DNA from: Henricia sp. BOLD:AAB3569
Lineage: Eukaryota; Echinodermata; Asteroidea; Spinulosida; Echinasteridae
Direction of reading: 5' to 3'
Length of the DNA stretch: 64,000 nucleotides
Assembly (NCBI GenBank): GCA_037783545.1
Contig: JBBELK010000620.1
Coordinates: forward strand, 1,116,001-1,180,000
Part shown: positions 10,171 to 22,550 of the stretch, piece by piece
How the letters are laid out: each line of letters starts with the position of its first letter
How positions within the stretch are numbered: the first letter of the stretch is position 1
Translations under genes and position numbers: made by a program
The notes under the pieces: model-generated
The model's database searches: none
Told to the model about the DNA's origin: nothing
The model's input: the letters and a program-made list of their open reading frames with translations, nothing else

Positions 10171-13100
10171 ACTTCCCGATACCCCAGCAAACGCGATCTA
10201 TCTAGCACCGACCACAGGGGATAGCTGTACAATATAGAAAACTCCGTTGGTCTATTCATTACATGCCCCGTTCCTTGTTTTATCTACAACCATTTTATCG
10301 CTAAACCCTTCTCTGCCTGTCGCTCACGGGCCGGCGATATCCCTTGCGAGATAGCGATGAATTCCCAACCCATTAATATGCGCGGCAAAGTGAGAGTGAT
10401 TCAATCGAACGCTGTGCGACGTTGCACATTAAAATCTCCCAAATGTACGGGAGACCCGATTCACGGCAAAACACACACTTTCCTCCAAAATTTCCAATTT
10501 GACAATTTATAATTGGACATTATCCGTTTCGAATGTAGCCTATCCCATAAGTACCGACATGGAAAACTATGATGTTGCATTTTGGTGTAGGGAAGTAAAC
10601 GGAAATCATGACTTCTGGCAACGAAATCTTACCAACAAATATTAATCTGCCATCAAAGAAGTTTATTTATTTATTGGTAAATAACGGATTACTGTAGGTT
10701 ATATCGACGAGTTTTTGTTTTGGAATAATACTTTCGTATATTAAAATCATCCACATAATGCAACCAAATTTGCATTCAGTGGCTATTTACTGTCAGCCAT
10801 CGGATTTACAAAATGTATATGAAACAGTCGTGATGTTGATGTAAATTTCCATCCCTGTCATGTAGTCTCTCCACCATAAGAGACAATGATTTATTTGGTT
10901 GCATGTACCAGGAGCACATTCTAATGTCCACATCATTATCCCAACTGCAGGTTCTGCCTCCATTTTTGTTTTTTACGGGGCATGTTGCTTTCATGGGTAG
11001 TACCATTTTGGCATATATCTCATAGTTACTAAGTGAACGTCGGTTGGTTAGTACATGTACGTATGAGATAAGGCAATTAAAGGTATAGAAAAAATGTGTT
11101 AAGAAGCCCAATACTGCTGAAATAATTATATGATTTGCCACCGTGACGGCTAAATGAGAAATAACCTATAAGTTTATATTTTTTTAGATACACCTAACAC
11201 AAATGGGTGCTTTTCATTGATACCAAAATGTATTTTTAAAAGGAAATAAAAAAAATAAAAAATAAATCGGCAAGGTGAATTTTTGATACCTTATCTATCC
11301 AAAAATATAAGAACCAAAATTGTTTTGACTTCATTTTTCACGAATACATGACGATTACGTGATTGCAAGATTTGGGGGACATTCCTCGTTTTGCAGTGGC
11401 AGGTGTCCTATAAGATTCACTAACTGCAATCAGGAAAATAACTGATTTTTGCACTGCGACATGCATGTTGTTACTCATGTTTTTTATTTCAAAATTATCC
11501 TCTTGCTGCCACACCGATCTGAATAATATGCCTATAACTGAGAATATGTCTGTTTCTCGCACGAGAAAAAAACCGTAATTTAGCAATCAGGACAACACGG
11601 TAGCGCGGACAGCAACGATTGTATATGACACCAAAACCCGATTAATTTTCAAGAACTAAAGTTTACTTTACACGATGAACATTGATTATGGATCCGCGCA
11701 AACGTGTAACAACACTGTGCAAAACAAACACCAAATAATTATTTCAGCGACAAGCTCAGCTCGACATTACTTTTTAATGTGCGAAAACACCCAGGTGCAT
11801 TTTGACGAGAAATCAATGTAACAAAATAGATCAAATCGGGCTTTAATTTATCGTAAATCGTGACTAGGACTGGCAATGCTTTTAGGGGGATTGTAAGTTT
11901 ATTTTGAATATGCATTGGAAGATGCGCTGGAAGATCTGTGAAATCAATCAATGAAAATGGACCGACGAAAATATATTGAAAATCCTTTAGTTGTAAATGA
12001 CTCATAAATAAGGTATACACTATACTCAAAGTTGAATTTTTGAGAAATGTGCTTTTTGCGCTATTTTTATAAAAACGTTATCATAAATATTGGTTGGGTC
12101 TTTTGCATGTATTATTTTGTATGTGCAAAGTAGTATATTACCTTAAAGAGGACATCTTTTCAAAGAATAAAAATGTATGAGATTATCCAAAGTCTACGGC
12201 AAAATTTACAAAGTACTTGTCGTTCAAACAACCAAAACTGTACAAATTTGTCCTTCGTTTTTCAGAGAAGAGTGAAAAAACATTTAAGCAATTACTAATT
12301 AAATTTTGAGTTAACTTATCAAAAATGCAAATAGTAATATCGAACACCGAATCCTAGATTTTTGCCAATTATCTTACGAAAAGTCACTGACCCCTTTTCC
12401 GGCCCGGAACCATGGACACCTTAGACCAAAAAACGCTCCGGTATGCAAACTATATCTGGTCAAAACCAACATCAAATATTTGAAAACCAGTTTTTTATCG
12501 TATAGTCTTAACCAATCGAATTAAGGGACACGCGGGAAGCTGCGAAGTCCAGTATACAGATCTCTACAAAATCGGTTTGCAACGATTTGAGGGGAACAGT
12601 CTGCGGCTGAAACGACCTCGCAAAGAGGTTTTCTGGAAAACGGCGTGGAATCTGCTCGTCGAGACCTCAATCTGTCTATTATGTGAAGGTTTTATTCTGA
12701 CAGTGCGATTTTATAACATCAATAACCAACCCCATATGGTGCTTGTTTGGTATATCTCATAAACCACCTACGGTATACATCTGCGAGATTTTACAACGTG
12801 TTCAACCTTTGAAAACTGCATATCTTTTCTCAACAAAAACTCTGTTGCACGTTAATATTTTTCATACTGATAAAACAATATAACACTTCATTTTATGCAC
12901 AGCCGCTTAAAATGCTGATAAGTGGAATCGATTAAAGACATTAATTTATGTTTGCAAGTGATTTTATTCCTTTTTCGTCCAATTCGCGTCATCGCAGCGT
13001 CGCCACAATGATTTCAACGTGAGTTCATCCACACTTTAGATTTCTGCGAAATTCAATCGATCAAATTCTATGGTGGAATTGGGTAAGACGGATAGGCCTA

Positions 13101-13394
13101 CCGTTACAATACCGGTATATCTCAAAAAGATCAGCTACAAGGAATAAGAGATGTAGAAATTTACACCTCAAAGGAAATCCCTGGTTATAAAGGTAATCAC
13201 TTCTCCTCATCTTGTTCAAATGTTTTGGACATTCAATATAGTATGTGACTTCAGATGGAATTCTATGGTTTCAAGGAAACACAAAAACATAACCAATCCG
13301 CGGAAACGGAATGTACCCATAATTATTGTCAGATAGTATATGTCTGTTTTCAATACTGGAGAGACTTTTTCACCAGGATCATAACTATGTGCAA
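10171..13394. other. 3.2-kb AT-rich stretch without a supported gene
   Basis: There is no exon with splice signals or recognisable protein motif. The first 400 bp (10171-10560) is less AT-rich and not repetitive within this window, and could be cis-regulatory; nothing in the sequence proves it. The rest is dominated by A/T runs. Confidence 0.35.
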
Positions 13395-13712
13395 TGCCAG
13401 TTATCTTCTCTGAAAACAAAAGAAATATCTTAAGACAGATCTAAGAAGATAACTTCAGCAACAAATAGTGCAACAACATACATTTCTGAAAACCCTGTGT
13501 ACAAATTTCCTATTTAACGTATGTAACATAGGACATAACGTTGTGACATTTTCGGTGTCCTTGTTACATACGGTATATTGGAACTTTGCACACATGGCTT
13601 TCAGGAAGGTACATTAATTGTGGCACTATTAATTGCAGTTCTTTAGCTGAAGTTATCTACTTAGATCTATCTTAAGATCTTTCTTTTGTTTTGAGAGAAG
13701 ATGAATGACACT
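13395..13712. mobile_element. Foldback element, arms about 150 bp
   Basis: The left half (AGTTATCTTCTCTGAAAAC and following) is the imperfect reverse complement of the right half, ending in GATCTTTCTTTTGTTTTGAG. The centre lies near 13555, around GACATTTTCGGTGTCC. Words such as ACGTATGTAACA and AAGATAACTTCAG recur as complements on the other arm. No coding capacity. Confidence 0.65.
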
Positions 13713-14645
13713 GTACAGAGATATAATCCTATAAAGTATTAAAAACAGACACATATCTGAACGATTTCAACATATTCAATACCTCTATATAGAACACAAT
13801 GGTGTTAAATTGATTTTACATATCTAAAGAGCAGGACTCATCAAAATGACACACCTTACCTGTGGGAAAACGCTCTTTAAAACCACGAAATGTTTCCAAA
13901 TTGGCGATCTTGTTTGATTCTTGACTTAATTCTTCAGGGTGACATGTTGTTCCAGATGCCTGCCGCTTCGTTTCATTACATGGTGGGGCTTATATCGATG
14001 TCTTAGCCCCCGTGTGGCCGACCGGTTTGGGGTTAGCGCTCTATCTAGTCGGCACTGAAGACTTGCTAAGCCGTCCCTGGTAAAAAACCTCTCCAGCGAT
14101 GTACCGTACTCTGCAAGACCTGGTAAAATGTGAGCTGCCTTGTAGCACTCCAAGTGTCGTTGGAGGATTCCGGAGCGCCACTCTTGCCTATAAACCCTCG
14201 GCATCTTGCGCGCCAAGTACCTGATGGTGTTCTGTTTGTACAGTGAGATCGTGTTTCTAACTGTACTTCACACTCACTAATGGTGGGGTGCATTGTACAA
14301 CCAGGGGCATGTACAATCGGTTAAGTTACATCTGAAAAATCAATTAAGATGTTTTTTTATGAAGTTTGTCCTGAAATTCTTAAAACTTAATAAATACCGA
14401 TTTATTAAACCATATATAGACCATTCTGTGCCAAAACACCAAATCGGCAGTGACTAGTTTCATGCAACGGGATTATATTGGAATTGAGAAATAAAATATC
14501 CTTTTAATATCACGAGTAGTTGTGAAATCCCAACCGATGTCGTAAAAAATAATATAAGTTATAAGCAACGTCTTCGTTTCTGATACACCTTTGACATTCT
14601 TGTAAAACAAACAATATAGCTTTGCTATTACAGTTTTGCTGTACA
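13713..14645. other. No gene recognised; GC-richer block 13920-14230
   Basis: A minus-strand open frame of 96 codons covers 13926-14216 in a locally GC-richer block. It is basic and has no motif I recognise. It could be a decayed exon or the inside of a transposon. The flanks are AT-rich. Confidence 0.3.
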
Positions 14646-15268
14646 GGGTGTCCCAGAAAAAAACGAAACCGAGATTTATCGATGTTTAATCATACTCTAA
14701 TCTCAATCTTGAATAATAAATGACACATATTTGGAAAGGTTAGTTCCTCATCTTTCATTTGATACCACTCATATGATACATACTTATGATAAATGAATAA
14801 ATACAATATGAAGCAGGGCTAACAAAAAGTCGTTTGCACAACGATACCTGAATTTCAGGGGTTTCAACACGCATGTTTTTAATGCACACAAGACCATCTC
14901 CGAATCCACTCATGCGAACAATCGGTCAGGTGTGAACAAAACGAATAATAAAAATAATAAATGGAAATTCAATCCATATTTAAATGCAGGATATCTCTGT
15001 CATCCCTGGCTCATTTTTCCTGACTGAGGTATCATACGAAAGGGCAGGAAATGAACTTTTTAGAAATGTGATTATTTCTTTGAAATTCAGGTATCGTTGT
15101 GCAAACGACTTCATATTGTCTTTATTCATTCATGCGGAAGTATGTATCATATGAGTGGTATCAAATGAAAGATGAGGAACTAAGCTTTCCAAATATGTGT
15201 CATTTATTATTCAAGATTGAGATTAAAGTATGATTAAACATCAATAAATCTCGGTTTCATTTGTTTTC
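14646..15268. mobile_element. Long foldback element, arms about 200 bp
   Basis: The left arm (about 14646-14865) and right arm (about 15077-15268) are reverse complements: TTTCATTTGATACCACTCAT pairs with ATGAGTGGTATCAAATGAAA, and GTCGTTTGCACAACGATACC has its complement on the right. A 210-bp spacer separates them. The left end is preceded by CAGGGTGTCCCA. Confidence 0.72.
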
Positions 15269-15655
15269 ACCAAATATTGTGGTTATTATTACCGCAATCA
15301 TTTTCAATCATTGGTTTAGTAATACTGCTCACACTGCGACAATAATTTGATATATACGTGCCTTGAGTTTCGCTCACGACGAAAAATGACACGCACAGGA
15401 CGTGGGAAATTTGGCACACGAATCAAATTTACTCCAGTCTGCCCTTTACTGGCTTTGCCTTTTAACGAAGCAAGAGAGAGCATACACGAGTGTCGCATGA
15501 AGTGGGTAATAAGTGCACATCGCGATGCTAAATTCCAGCTGTTAGCGGTATTTTAGCTTTGACGAACTGGGCAACGGACCTGATAAAATTTAGAGGAAGC
15601 TAACTCGTGATCTAATAGACCGTGTAAACACGGCATCTTCCTCCAAACGGTCATA

Positions 15656-15960
15656 TTAAAGGGAACTTGAAATAGAAAATGTTTTTCATTTCACTGCAAA
15701 TTAACGCTTTTATGTCGGACGGGTGTTATCACATTGCACAATAGTATATATGGGAACATACAAAATTGATATTTTGGTAAGAACTTAAGAAACAGTTTAG
15801 GAAATGTATTTGCAAGTTTCATGTTCCTGGAAAATGCATGCTTGCATTTAGAAGAAAAATGACGTCGTTCAGAATAAAACGAATTGTTCATTTATCTGCA
15901 GAACAGTCTGTGTTTTTATACAACTGGTAACATTTTTGTTATACCGCAGGGTTCCTTTAA
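15656..15960. mobile_element. TTAAAGG-type MITE (T2/Kolobok-like)
   Basis: It begins TTAAAGGGAACTTG and ends GGGTTCCTTTAA. The terminal TTAA doubles as the likely target-site duplication. The interior is AT-rich with no transposase frame. Confidence 0.7.
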
Positions 15961-16059
15961 TAATCCAACACAAAGGGAACTTTGACTATTATAACTAACA
16001 TTTATTCTGAAACAAAAAACTAATATCTATATACTAAGATGAAAATTTATAACATACAT

Positions 16060-16534
16060 TTAAAGGCAGACAAGTATACATGATTGGTATCTCGAAAATC
16101 AGAAATGTTCACAGATTTACGCCCAACTTACACAATATAAACATGATGACCGTACAAAACATCCCCTGAAATGGTTTTGTCTGAAGTGCTTTAGTCTTTG
16201 AGAAATGAGTAAAACAATTAGTTTCCGTCTCATGAGACGAAAATTCAATTCGCCCCAAAACCATTTCGCCCTGAACCACGGCTTTGGGGCGAAGTAGCAT
16301 TTGGACTATGTAGTGTTTGGACAAAGTGATTTGGGGCGAAATGGCAATCAGGCGAAGTGGTTTTGGGGCGAAATGACTGCAAACAATTTTTTGACCGTTT
16401 TCTCAAAGTTTAATAGACGAAGTACCAGAGCTGGTTTTTGCTCAGGTCGGTTTTAATCATGCATATCTTCAATCACACAGGGAGATAAAACTATTTGTAA
16501 CACTTTACCAATCATCATGTATAACTATCTTTAA
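16060..16534 (+). mobile_element. TTAAAGG-type MITE, 'GGGGCGAA' family, copy 1
   Basis: The ends are TTAAAGGCAGACAAGTATAC and CATGTATAACTATCTTTAA. The middle (about 16230-16380) is a degenerate array of CGAAATGGTTTTGGGGCGAA-like units next to the palindrome GTCTCATGAGAC. It shares this architecture with the copies at 22551-23054 and 23220-23740. Confidence 0.78.
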
Positions 16535-17529
16535 TGTAACCGACATCCACAGTATAGAGTCCGTAAGCTAATGTGCCTGGCACGCGCTGTTCAGGGAGGC
16601 ATTATCCTATCTATCAAATTTCCCCTGCTCAACCCCTATCTCGCGAGGGACCGCCAAATGTTCTCTCCTCCCTGACAGAAGCCAGTTAGCGGTACATTGA
16701 CCATTTCTGATCCATTTAGCGATGACGTCATCAGATGAGCGGATAATATCATTGCGCGGGTGAGATACAAATTGGACGGGGAGGAAAACAGCGCGGACGA
16801 GGCGTTCTATTAATACATGTGGTTATTAGCGATGCCGGTAAGGCGGGGAATGAAATGGAATTATTGGTATTTGTGTATTAACTCGTAGGTATGAAAATAC
16901 CGTTTTTATATTAGGTTAGATTTTCGCTATCCAGTACTGTGATAGCTTTCTAATCGAAAACATCAGGAGAAAACCAAATTTGACTTGCTGCTGAATTGCG
17001 TATGAGGCTGTAAGGTTGTATAGTTTATATTTATACCACTTTTAATGATAAACATCTACATTCAAGAACTGAATTTTGGATACAAAAACCCCAGGGGCTT
17101 TATAAGGCAGAATTGACCTTTAGTTATTATCTACCTGAAGTGGTTTAACGTGTATACTGTGATCTAGATTGAGCACGTCGGTTGCAGAATAACGACATAA
17201 TCCACTGAATTAGGGGCGATTCCGAAGTAGAGCTAGAGAATGTCAATGCGATTTGTGATGAGTCTGATATTAAAAACAAATCTGAATTATTCTGTTGATT
17301 TGCTGTGATTTTCAGACACTTAAACTATAGTGTCCAGGCCATCACACATATTTCAAGGTTTTTTGAACGTTTATACTTGCTAATGCCTACCGCATCTGCC
17401 AAAAGGTCGTGCTTGTATAATTACAAACCGGAGTGCCCATCTCTCTTTCGTTAGTATATACAGGATGCCATGTAGACTCCTCTGTCGAGTTTGCTGTGGG
17501 GGTTTCGTCACTCCTCCCACACAGCGAGT
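16535..17529. other. No gene; possible regulatory block
   Basis: The sequence at about 16560-16830 is GC-richer and single-copy within the window, and holds a perfect CRE octamer (TGACGTCA, 16723-16730). That hints at a cis-regulatory element but is weak evidence. 16850-17460 shows nothing I can name. Confidence 0.3.
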
Positions 17530-17799
17530 CTGTTTACTACCGCTGGGCGACTAGTAGATTTTGCAACTCGCGAGTATAGTTGCAGCAATTAGTCGCGAGT
17601 AATCGATTAATCGCGAGTAGTTGGCAAAGTAACAAAAGGGAGGAAAAAACATTATGTTTCAAACAATGCATGGATGAACTTCAGCAAGGATTATTTCATA
17701 TTTCCCTATAAAACAAATATAAAAAAATACCTCGATTACCTTTGAGAAATGAAAATCAAACGTTCTTGCTCCGCGATTAGACGGCATCAGTTTGCCATA

Positions 17800-18238
17800 A
17801 TGCATAGTTCCGAGATTGCCCAGTTAACCCCGCGCCCCTTAGATATTGTTGCTATGCGCTCACAAGCCACCGCAAAAAAATTGCGACACAACGTACAAAG
17901 CAACGGGACTCGGCATGGAAAGCACAGATTCATTGGAGAAAAGTATTCATGTTTTAGGGTCGACAGTTACCGTAGCACACACTGAGCGAAGGGCTAGTAA
18001 TACAGGGATGACATATATTCATAAAAAAATGCGCTTTCCTACCTTTGAACAGCGAATCGCCCGACATTGAAACCAAAATTCACCCGGTCACTGGCGCATA
18101 CAACATACAAACTGTATAGGCAGAAAATCGCGTGATTGTGTGATGATTGCATCACTTTGACCTTTGTGGGCGCCGTCTGCTAGCTCTGTTTTGATTGGTC
18201 GGCGGTTTCGGCTTGATTGACAGGTCGGAACTATGCAT
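17800..18238 (+). mobile_element. MITE family A, copy 3 (intact, 439 bp)
   Basis: It begins ATGCATAGTTCCGAGATTGC and ends GACAGGTCGGAACTATGCAT, so the outer 14 bp form terminal inverted repeats. It is uninterrupted and therefore the best length reference for the family. It is nested in the hAT-like element. Confidence 0.85.
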
Positions 18239-18589
18239 TCTTCTTCAACCCGTGCATGTATGTCACATATTTAACATACCATGTATTAATCGCGAATTTA
18301 CGAGTAGCGCAATGAAACAGTTCATCATCACCGGGCGTATACGCGCGCGGCAGATGACACGTGAAGATCTGCGCAGTAGTTGTACTCGATCGTTGTGGTT
18401 CAAAACATTACTTGTCGGACTTTCGGCTATCACAAAGGACACAATTAATTGAAATAGTCGGCATACAACTAATAAGTCACCTGCACACAGGTCGCCTTTG
18501 AAGTGTGCTGGGAAACAGGCCTGATAGCATATAATCGCGATTAATCGCGAATATGTAACGGTACTCGCGGCGCCGCGATTAATCTACAC

Positions 18590-18804
18590 TCTAAAAACAG
18601 ATTGGTTGAATTCAACCAATGTGGTTGGTATACATGTGTATATGTGTTTAACCAATATATTGGTTAAAATAACCAATCATATTGGTTAAAATAACCAATC
18701 ATATTGGTTAAAAAATACCAATCCATATTGGTTAACCAATACGGATTGGTTATTTTAACCAATATGATTGGTTATTTTAACCAATATATTGGTTGGACAC
18801 ATAT
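18590..18804. mobile_element. Short TTGGTTAAA palindrome-array MITE
   Basis: About ten copies of TTGGTTAAA or its complement are arranged symmetrically. The central unit is CATATTGGTTAACCAATACG, and flanking units include AAAATAACCAATCATATTGG. The array resembles the ends of the 2.2-kb element at 7962-10170 but uses a different spacer. Confidence 0.7.
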
Positions 18805-18902
18805 CTACCAGTAGTTTAACAATGATAGTCACGAGTACGAGTACCGTTTAATACTCGCGATTAATCGATTAATTGAGCTATTCGCCCAGCGGTAGTGTTT
18901 AC

Positions 18903-19000
18903 CTTCCCAGCATGATGCTGATGGTACCCATTTATACACCTGGGAGGAGAGAGGCAAGCGGGGAAAAGTGCCTTGCCCAAGGGCACAAGACACAATATTC
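18903..19000 (-). mobile_element. SINE fragment (CTTGGGCAAGGCACTT body)
   Basis: On the minus strand it contains GTGCCCTTGGGCAAGGCAC and a following ACCTCCCAGGTG-type stretch, a body module also found in the SINE at 56984-57278. The tRNA-like head is missing. Confidence 0.5.
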
Positions 19001-19735
19001 AATCATGAGTCAAGTGTTCTATCTATCATCACATTTCTCCCCGCCCAAAAAAAATAAAATAAAATAATAAAAATGTGCCTAAAAATGAGGGAAACCAATC
19101 ATTTTGCGGACTGAAGTTTTTGAGGTTGCGGACGAAAACATTATTGAAGACGTTGTATCAAACAACACTTGATAAAACTTGATAAAATTAGCTCAAGAAG
19201 CCTTTCATCGGCAGTACAAAGTCGTTCCAATCGAACACATCCATTAACACCGGAACATAAATCAACTAGAGGGACGAGCACGTATTGCTCAAGTAGCTTG
19301 AACAGAGAACCCCTCCCTTAAAAGCAAACACATTAAGATATACATTTGCTAAGAGATATAGAAACAGTATCGTACATGGAAAGACAAGTACCCTCACCCC
19401 GGCCGTGCTAAAGCATGCATAGCGTTTTGCAAAATGTATTCTTGTAAAATATATCAAAGGACTGGTTAGTTATTAAGATGAAAATAAATTACTTATTTGT
19501 GTGCGTTTCTCTGCATGGGTTATAACCATAAACGGCTGCTGCATTGTTGGCGCAATACAGCATACTGTTTGACCGAACAAATACGAGATTAATGAATATT
19601 AATCAGGTTTATGGAAAGTGCGTCGATCTGTGTGTTTGCAATTCCGAGACCTTTAGCGATTGCACCCTTTGGTATGTCTCCTTCACAACCATTCTTTGTC
19701 AAGTTCTTTTGTCATGGGTGCAGCCCAGCAATGCA

Positions 19736-20000
19736 GTACCATATGGGTCTTTTTATAAAATAGGGGTCCAAAAGTGTGACATTTAGTGTCCCCCGTTACA
19801 CCTGATATGTGTTATTTTTCGTACAAAAATCATTAAAATGGCTTTTAAACCATTTTGTATGAATTGTACTTTATGTACTCACTCTTTGAGATGGAAAGTA
19901 TTTGAAGAATGTGTTCTGAATTTACAAAAACGAAATGTAAAATGTAACGGGGACACCAACATTGGACCCCTAATTTATAGAAAGACCCATATGGGTTCAC
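19736..20000. mobile_element. Foldback MITE with ACCATATGGGTCTTT termini
   Basis: The left end is ACCATATGGGTCTTTTTATA and the right end, in reverse complement, is CCATATGGGTCTTTCTATAA. GGGGTCCAA and GTGTCCCCGTTAC words match inside the arms. The AT-rich loop carries only chance open frames. Confidence 0.7.
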
Positions 20001-20683
20001 GGTTTAATGATTCTTGGTTCAGCCCATATAAATGTCGCTGCGACGTGGTTCGCTCTCTCTTCTGACTACCCTCTGATCTGACGTATTGTATAGAACAAAA
20101 ACGTAACAACCTCCCACCACTCCTGCCATGATGTCACGGTTGTTTCTTTTTCTCGGGTTGGGTATATATGGCATGTTCTTTAATCATTATGGTGGCTGAA
20201 CATAATTATGTCGTTTTTCGAAAGTGTACATGAGATGCGACTTCAGTTCAGAGCCGAGTCAGAAAAGTGAAGATATGTCGTGAGTCTATACAAGTATTTA
20301 AATTATAAAAGATAACATTTTACGGTTGTATGGTTATCCATTGTTTAAAAATACGAAATAGTCCTTGTATCAAGTTTGTTATTTTACTGTATTCTGTCTT
20401 GTGGATGTGTTTGGATTCTTGCTTCTCATTGTTCCATTTTGTGATAATAGGTTTTCATTGATAAACCAGACTGTTAGCTACATGTGAGTTATCAGTTGGT
20501 CCTTCGTTGTTCCATATAAATCTTAGTACAGGGGGACCAACTGATAAATATATTTAATTCAGTTGACGATGTTTTGGTAATCATTTGTTGGTTTACATTA
20601 ATAAATTATTGGACTCTGAGCCCATAATTCCGGTGTGGTAAAATGGTTTTTCATTCTGACGTGCGAATACATAAAAGGCTTTA
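20001..20683. other. No gene recognised
   Basis: AT-rich sequence. A small inverted repeat (ATCAGTTGGTCC at about 20491, GGACCAACTGAT at about 20536) is the only structure I see. Confidence 0.35.
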
Positions 20684-21443
20684 TGCGGCGGTCACACATT
20701 CAGGATTTTTACTGCCCTCCCTTATAGGACCATTCCCGATTAAAATTTGTCAAAAGTCTGATCAAAATCTTGTGATTCGTGACGGGAAATTCAAACTTTT
20801 TATTAAAATTTGTAAAAACATTTATTTAATCGACAACACTCATATATTGTTCAGAAAACGTCCCGATTCAGCCGTTCCCAGCCGAATTCATCCCGATTTC
20901 CAGTTCTCAATCGGATTCTGATCCGGTTTGGATCTTTCGCAGGGTAAAAAACGACAATCTGTCCTGACAGCGTCCCGATTCTCCCGAATGCGACCAGACA
21001 GTGACCCGACACTCTGGACGCAATCTGGACTCAATCGGCAAGAAACGGCAATGAAAAATGTATCGAGACATGCCCGTTCATCACGACAGCGACCCGATCC
21101 AAAGGACACCGTCCAGACAACACAGGACATTGTTACGATTTTGATCCGATACAGCAGAATCGGTCACGACATAGTCACGATTGTAATCCGACTAGACAAA
21201 ATTGGCAGAGTTTCCCGAATGTTACGGGACATACCTAACTTTCGGGAGTGCTTAGCCGATCTCTCCGGACCATTCCCAATCCGTAGGACTCGTATATACG
21301 ACTTACGAACGTATACGACTATACGTTCAGACAATGATAGGACATTCCAGATCATTGAGGATAGTAATCCGACTTTTTCACTTTTCTTGTAGCGCTGTCT
21401 GATCTCAATCGGGAGCCATAATCGGCACTGTGTGACCCCGCCA
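20684..21443. mobile_element. 760-bp MITE with TTA target duplication and CCCGATT-rich interior
   Basis: The termini TGCGGCGGTCACACA and, on the other strand, TGGCGGGGTCACACA match. TTA flanks both ends (20681-20683 and 21444-21446). The interior 20860-21420 repeats CCCGATTC, GACCCGA and related words many times, so both strands are unusually open (154 and 80 codons). These frames look like a by-product of the repeated words and not like genes. Confidence 0.75.
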
Positions 21444-22060
21444 TTAGCAAGGAAGGCACAGTTGTAGTTAAGATATTTGTGATGATTTTTCTGATCTCAA
21501 AATGATCTCAAAAATTTACATTGATACCTTTCTCACCACATTACATGCCTATACTTAGTTGGATGGTTTGACTGGGATTCTAAAATATCAATTCAATATT
21601 CGTATTGTGGGATTTTATTTCCGGTTTTATCAAAAATATAATATTCCGTATATATTCATGGAAGAAATAATGTTTGATACCCTTTGGACCCTTCGTAATA
21701 ATCATTGCGAATTGTGGACTTGTTGGTGGTTCCAAGAGGACTGAGCACGCCAGCAGGTGAATAAACATCGCGACCTAGTGCAGCGAGTGGGTGACGCGGC
21801 GTCTAGGGGCAGGTGAACACGGATACCTGATGGGGACCTAAGTGGATTCGAAGGGACACATTGGGCCAAACTGCGTCCCGTACAATCAGCGTAAACACGG
21901 GTATCAGGTTATGGACGAGAGTGGGAAGGGAAAAAAGATGAAAGACCGGAAGAGCCCATGGGGACTTGGGAGGTATTTTGGGTAGGTAAAGGTACGTAAA
22001 GCCATCGGATAGGGTGGAATCACTGGACATTAAGTAATGAAAACAGGCAGTACGATGTAG

Positions 22061-22540
22061 CGTGCTGGCGGCGTGGAGGCATCAATAGATTTCACTCTGA
22101 TATCCCGTGACCCAGATATACACGATATGGTTACTCAGCTGAAGAAAACAGGTAATTTATTCACGGGAGAGGACCTCGAAGACCGAGTATCAAGGATCAA
22201 GTTGGATTCCTTGTACTCTTGATGTCACAAACTGCCGGCCGTTGTCGATCGTGCAGAGGATACATGTTCCCCCGCTTCCGGGGAAAAACAGACTTGCCTA
22301 ATTTGCAAAGAGGATTCGTCATCTTATATTTCACATGCTTTCCGATGCAAAAGGGTTACCTTTTCGCGTTACCTGATCCAAATTAGGCCAATATTTGACC
22401 AGCAGGTCGTCTTGATTTCAAATTCTGTTTTCCCCACGAATGAAACCTCTGCAGAAACTGAACATCCAATTATTGCTCCTGCTTTAGCAAAGTTCCGTAA
22501 AAGCAGCGGTAATACAAAGGTCGTTGTTTTATGGATATAG
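22061..22540 (+). pseudogene. Degenerate or interrupted reading frame, unknown family
   Basis: One frame stays open from the codon after a TAG (22058-22060) to a TAG at 22538-22540, broken only by a TGA at 22220-22222. It reads GGVEASIDFTLISRDPDIHD near its start and EDLEDRVSRIKLDSLYS before the TGA. After the TGA comes a Cys-rich stretch (C-H-K, then DTCSP, then TCLIC, then FRCKR) resembling a treble-clef or zinc-knuckle layout, and then a hydrophobic segment. I do not recognise the family. A decayed transposon protein or an exon remnant seems most likely. It abuts a MITE at 22551. Confidence 0.35.
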
Positions 22541-22550
22541 GCCTATATTG

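Larger units (their letters stand above)
17538..18894. mobile_element. hAT-like non-autonomous element with two nested MITEs
   Basis: The termini TACCGCTGGGCGA and its perfect complement are flanked by 8-bp near-identical direct repeats (CTGTTTAC at 17530-17537, GTGTTTAC at 18895-18902), the target duplication expected of hAT elements. Subterminal arrays of GCGAGTAATCGATTAATCGC and related words follow inside both ends. MITE A copy 3 (17800-18238) and a TTGGTTAAA-type element (18590-18804) sit inside, so this element is the oldest of the three. Confidence 0.72.

Noticed and set aside
13926..14293. Basic 96-codon minus-strand frame as an exon
   Set aside because: No motif, no homologous copy in the window and no clear splice acceptor/donor pair keeping the frame; kept only as a note.
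20888..21392. Overlapping open frames of 154 (+) and 80 (-) codons
   Set aside because: They lie inside a TTA-flanked MITE made of repeated CCCGATT-like words; both strands are open for that reason.
22220..22222. TGA as a selenocysteine codon
   Set aside because: No SECIS-like element seen downstream, the next 300 bp enter a MITE, and no selenoprotein motif is recognisable.
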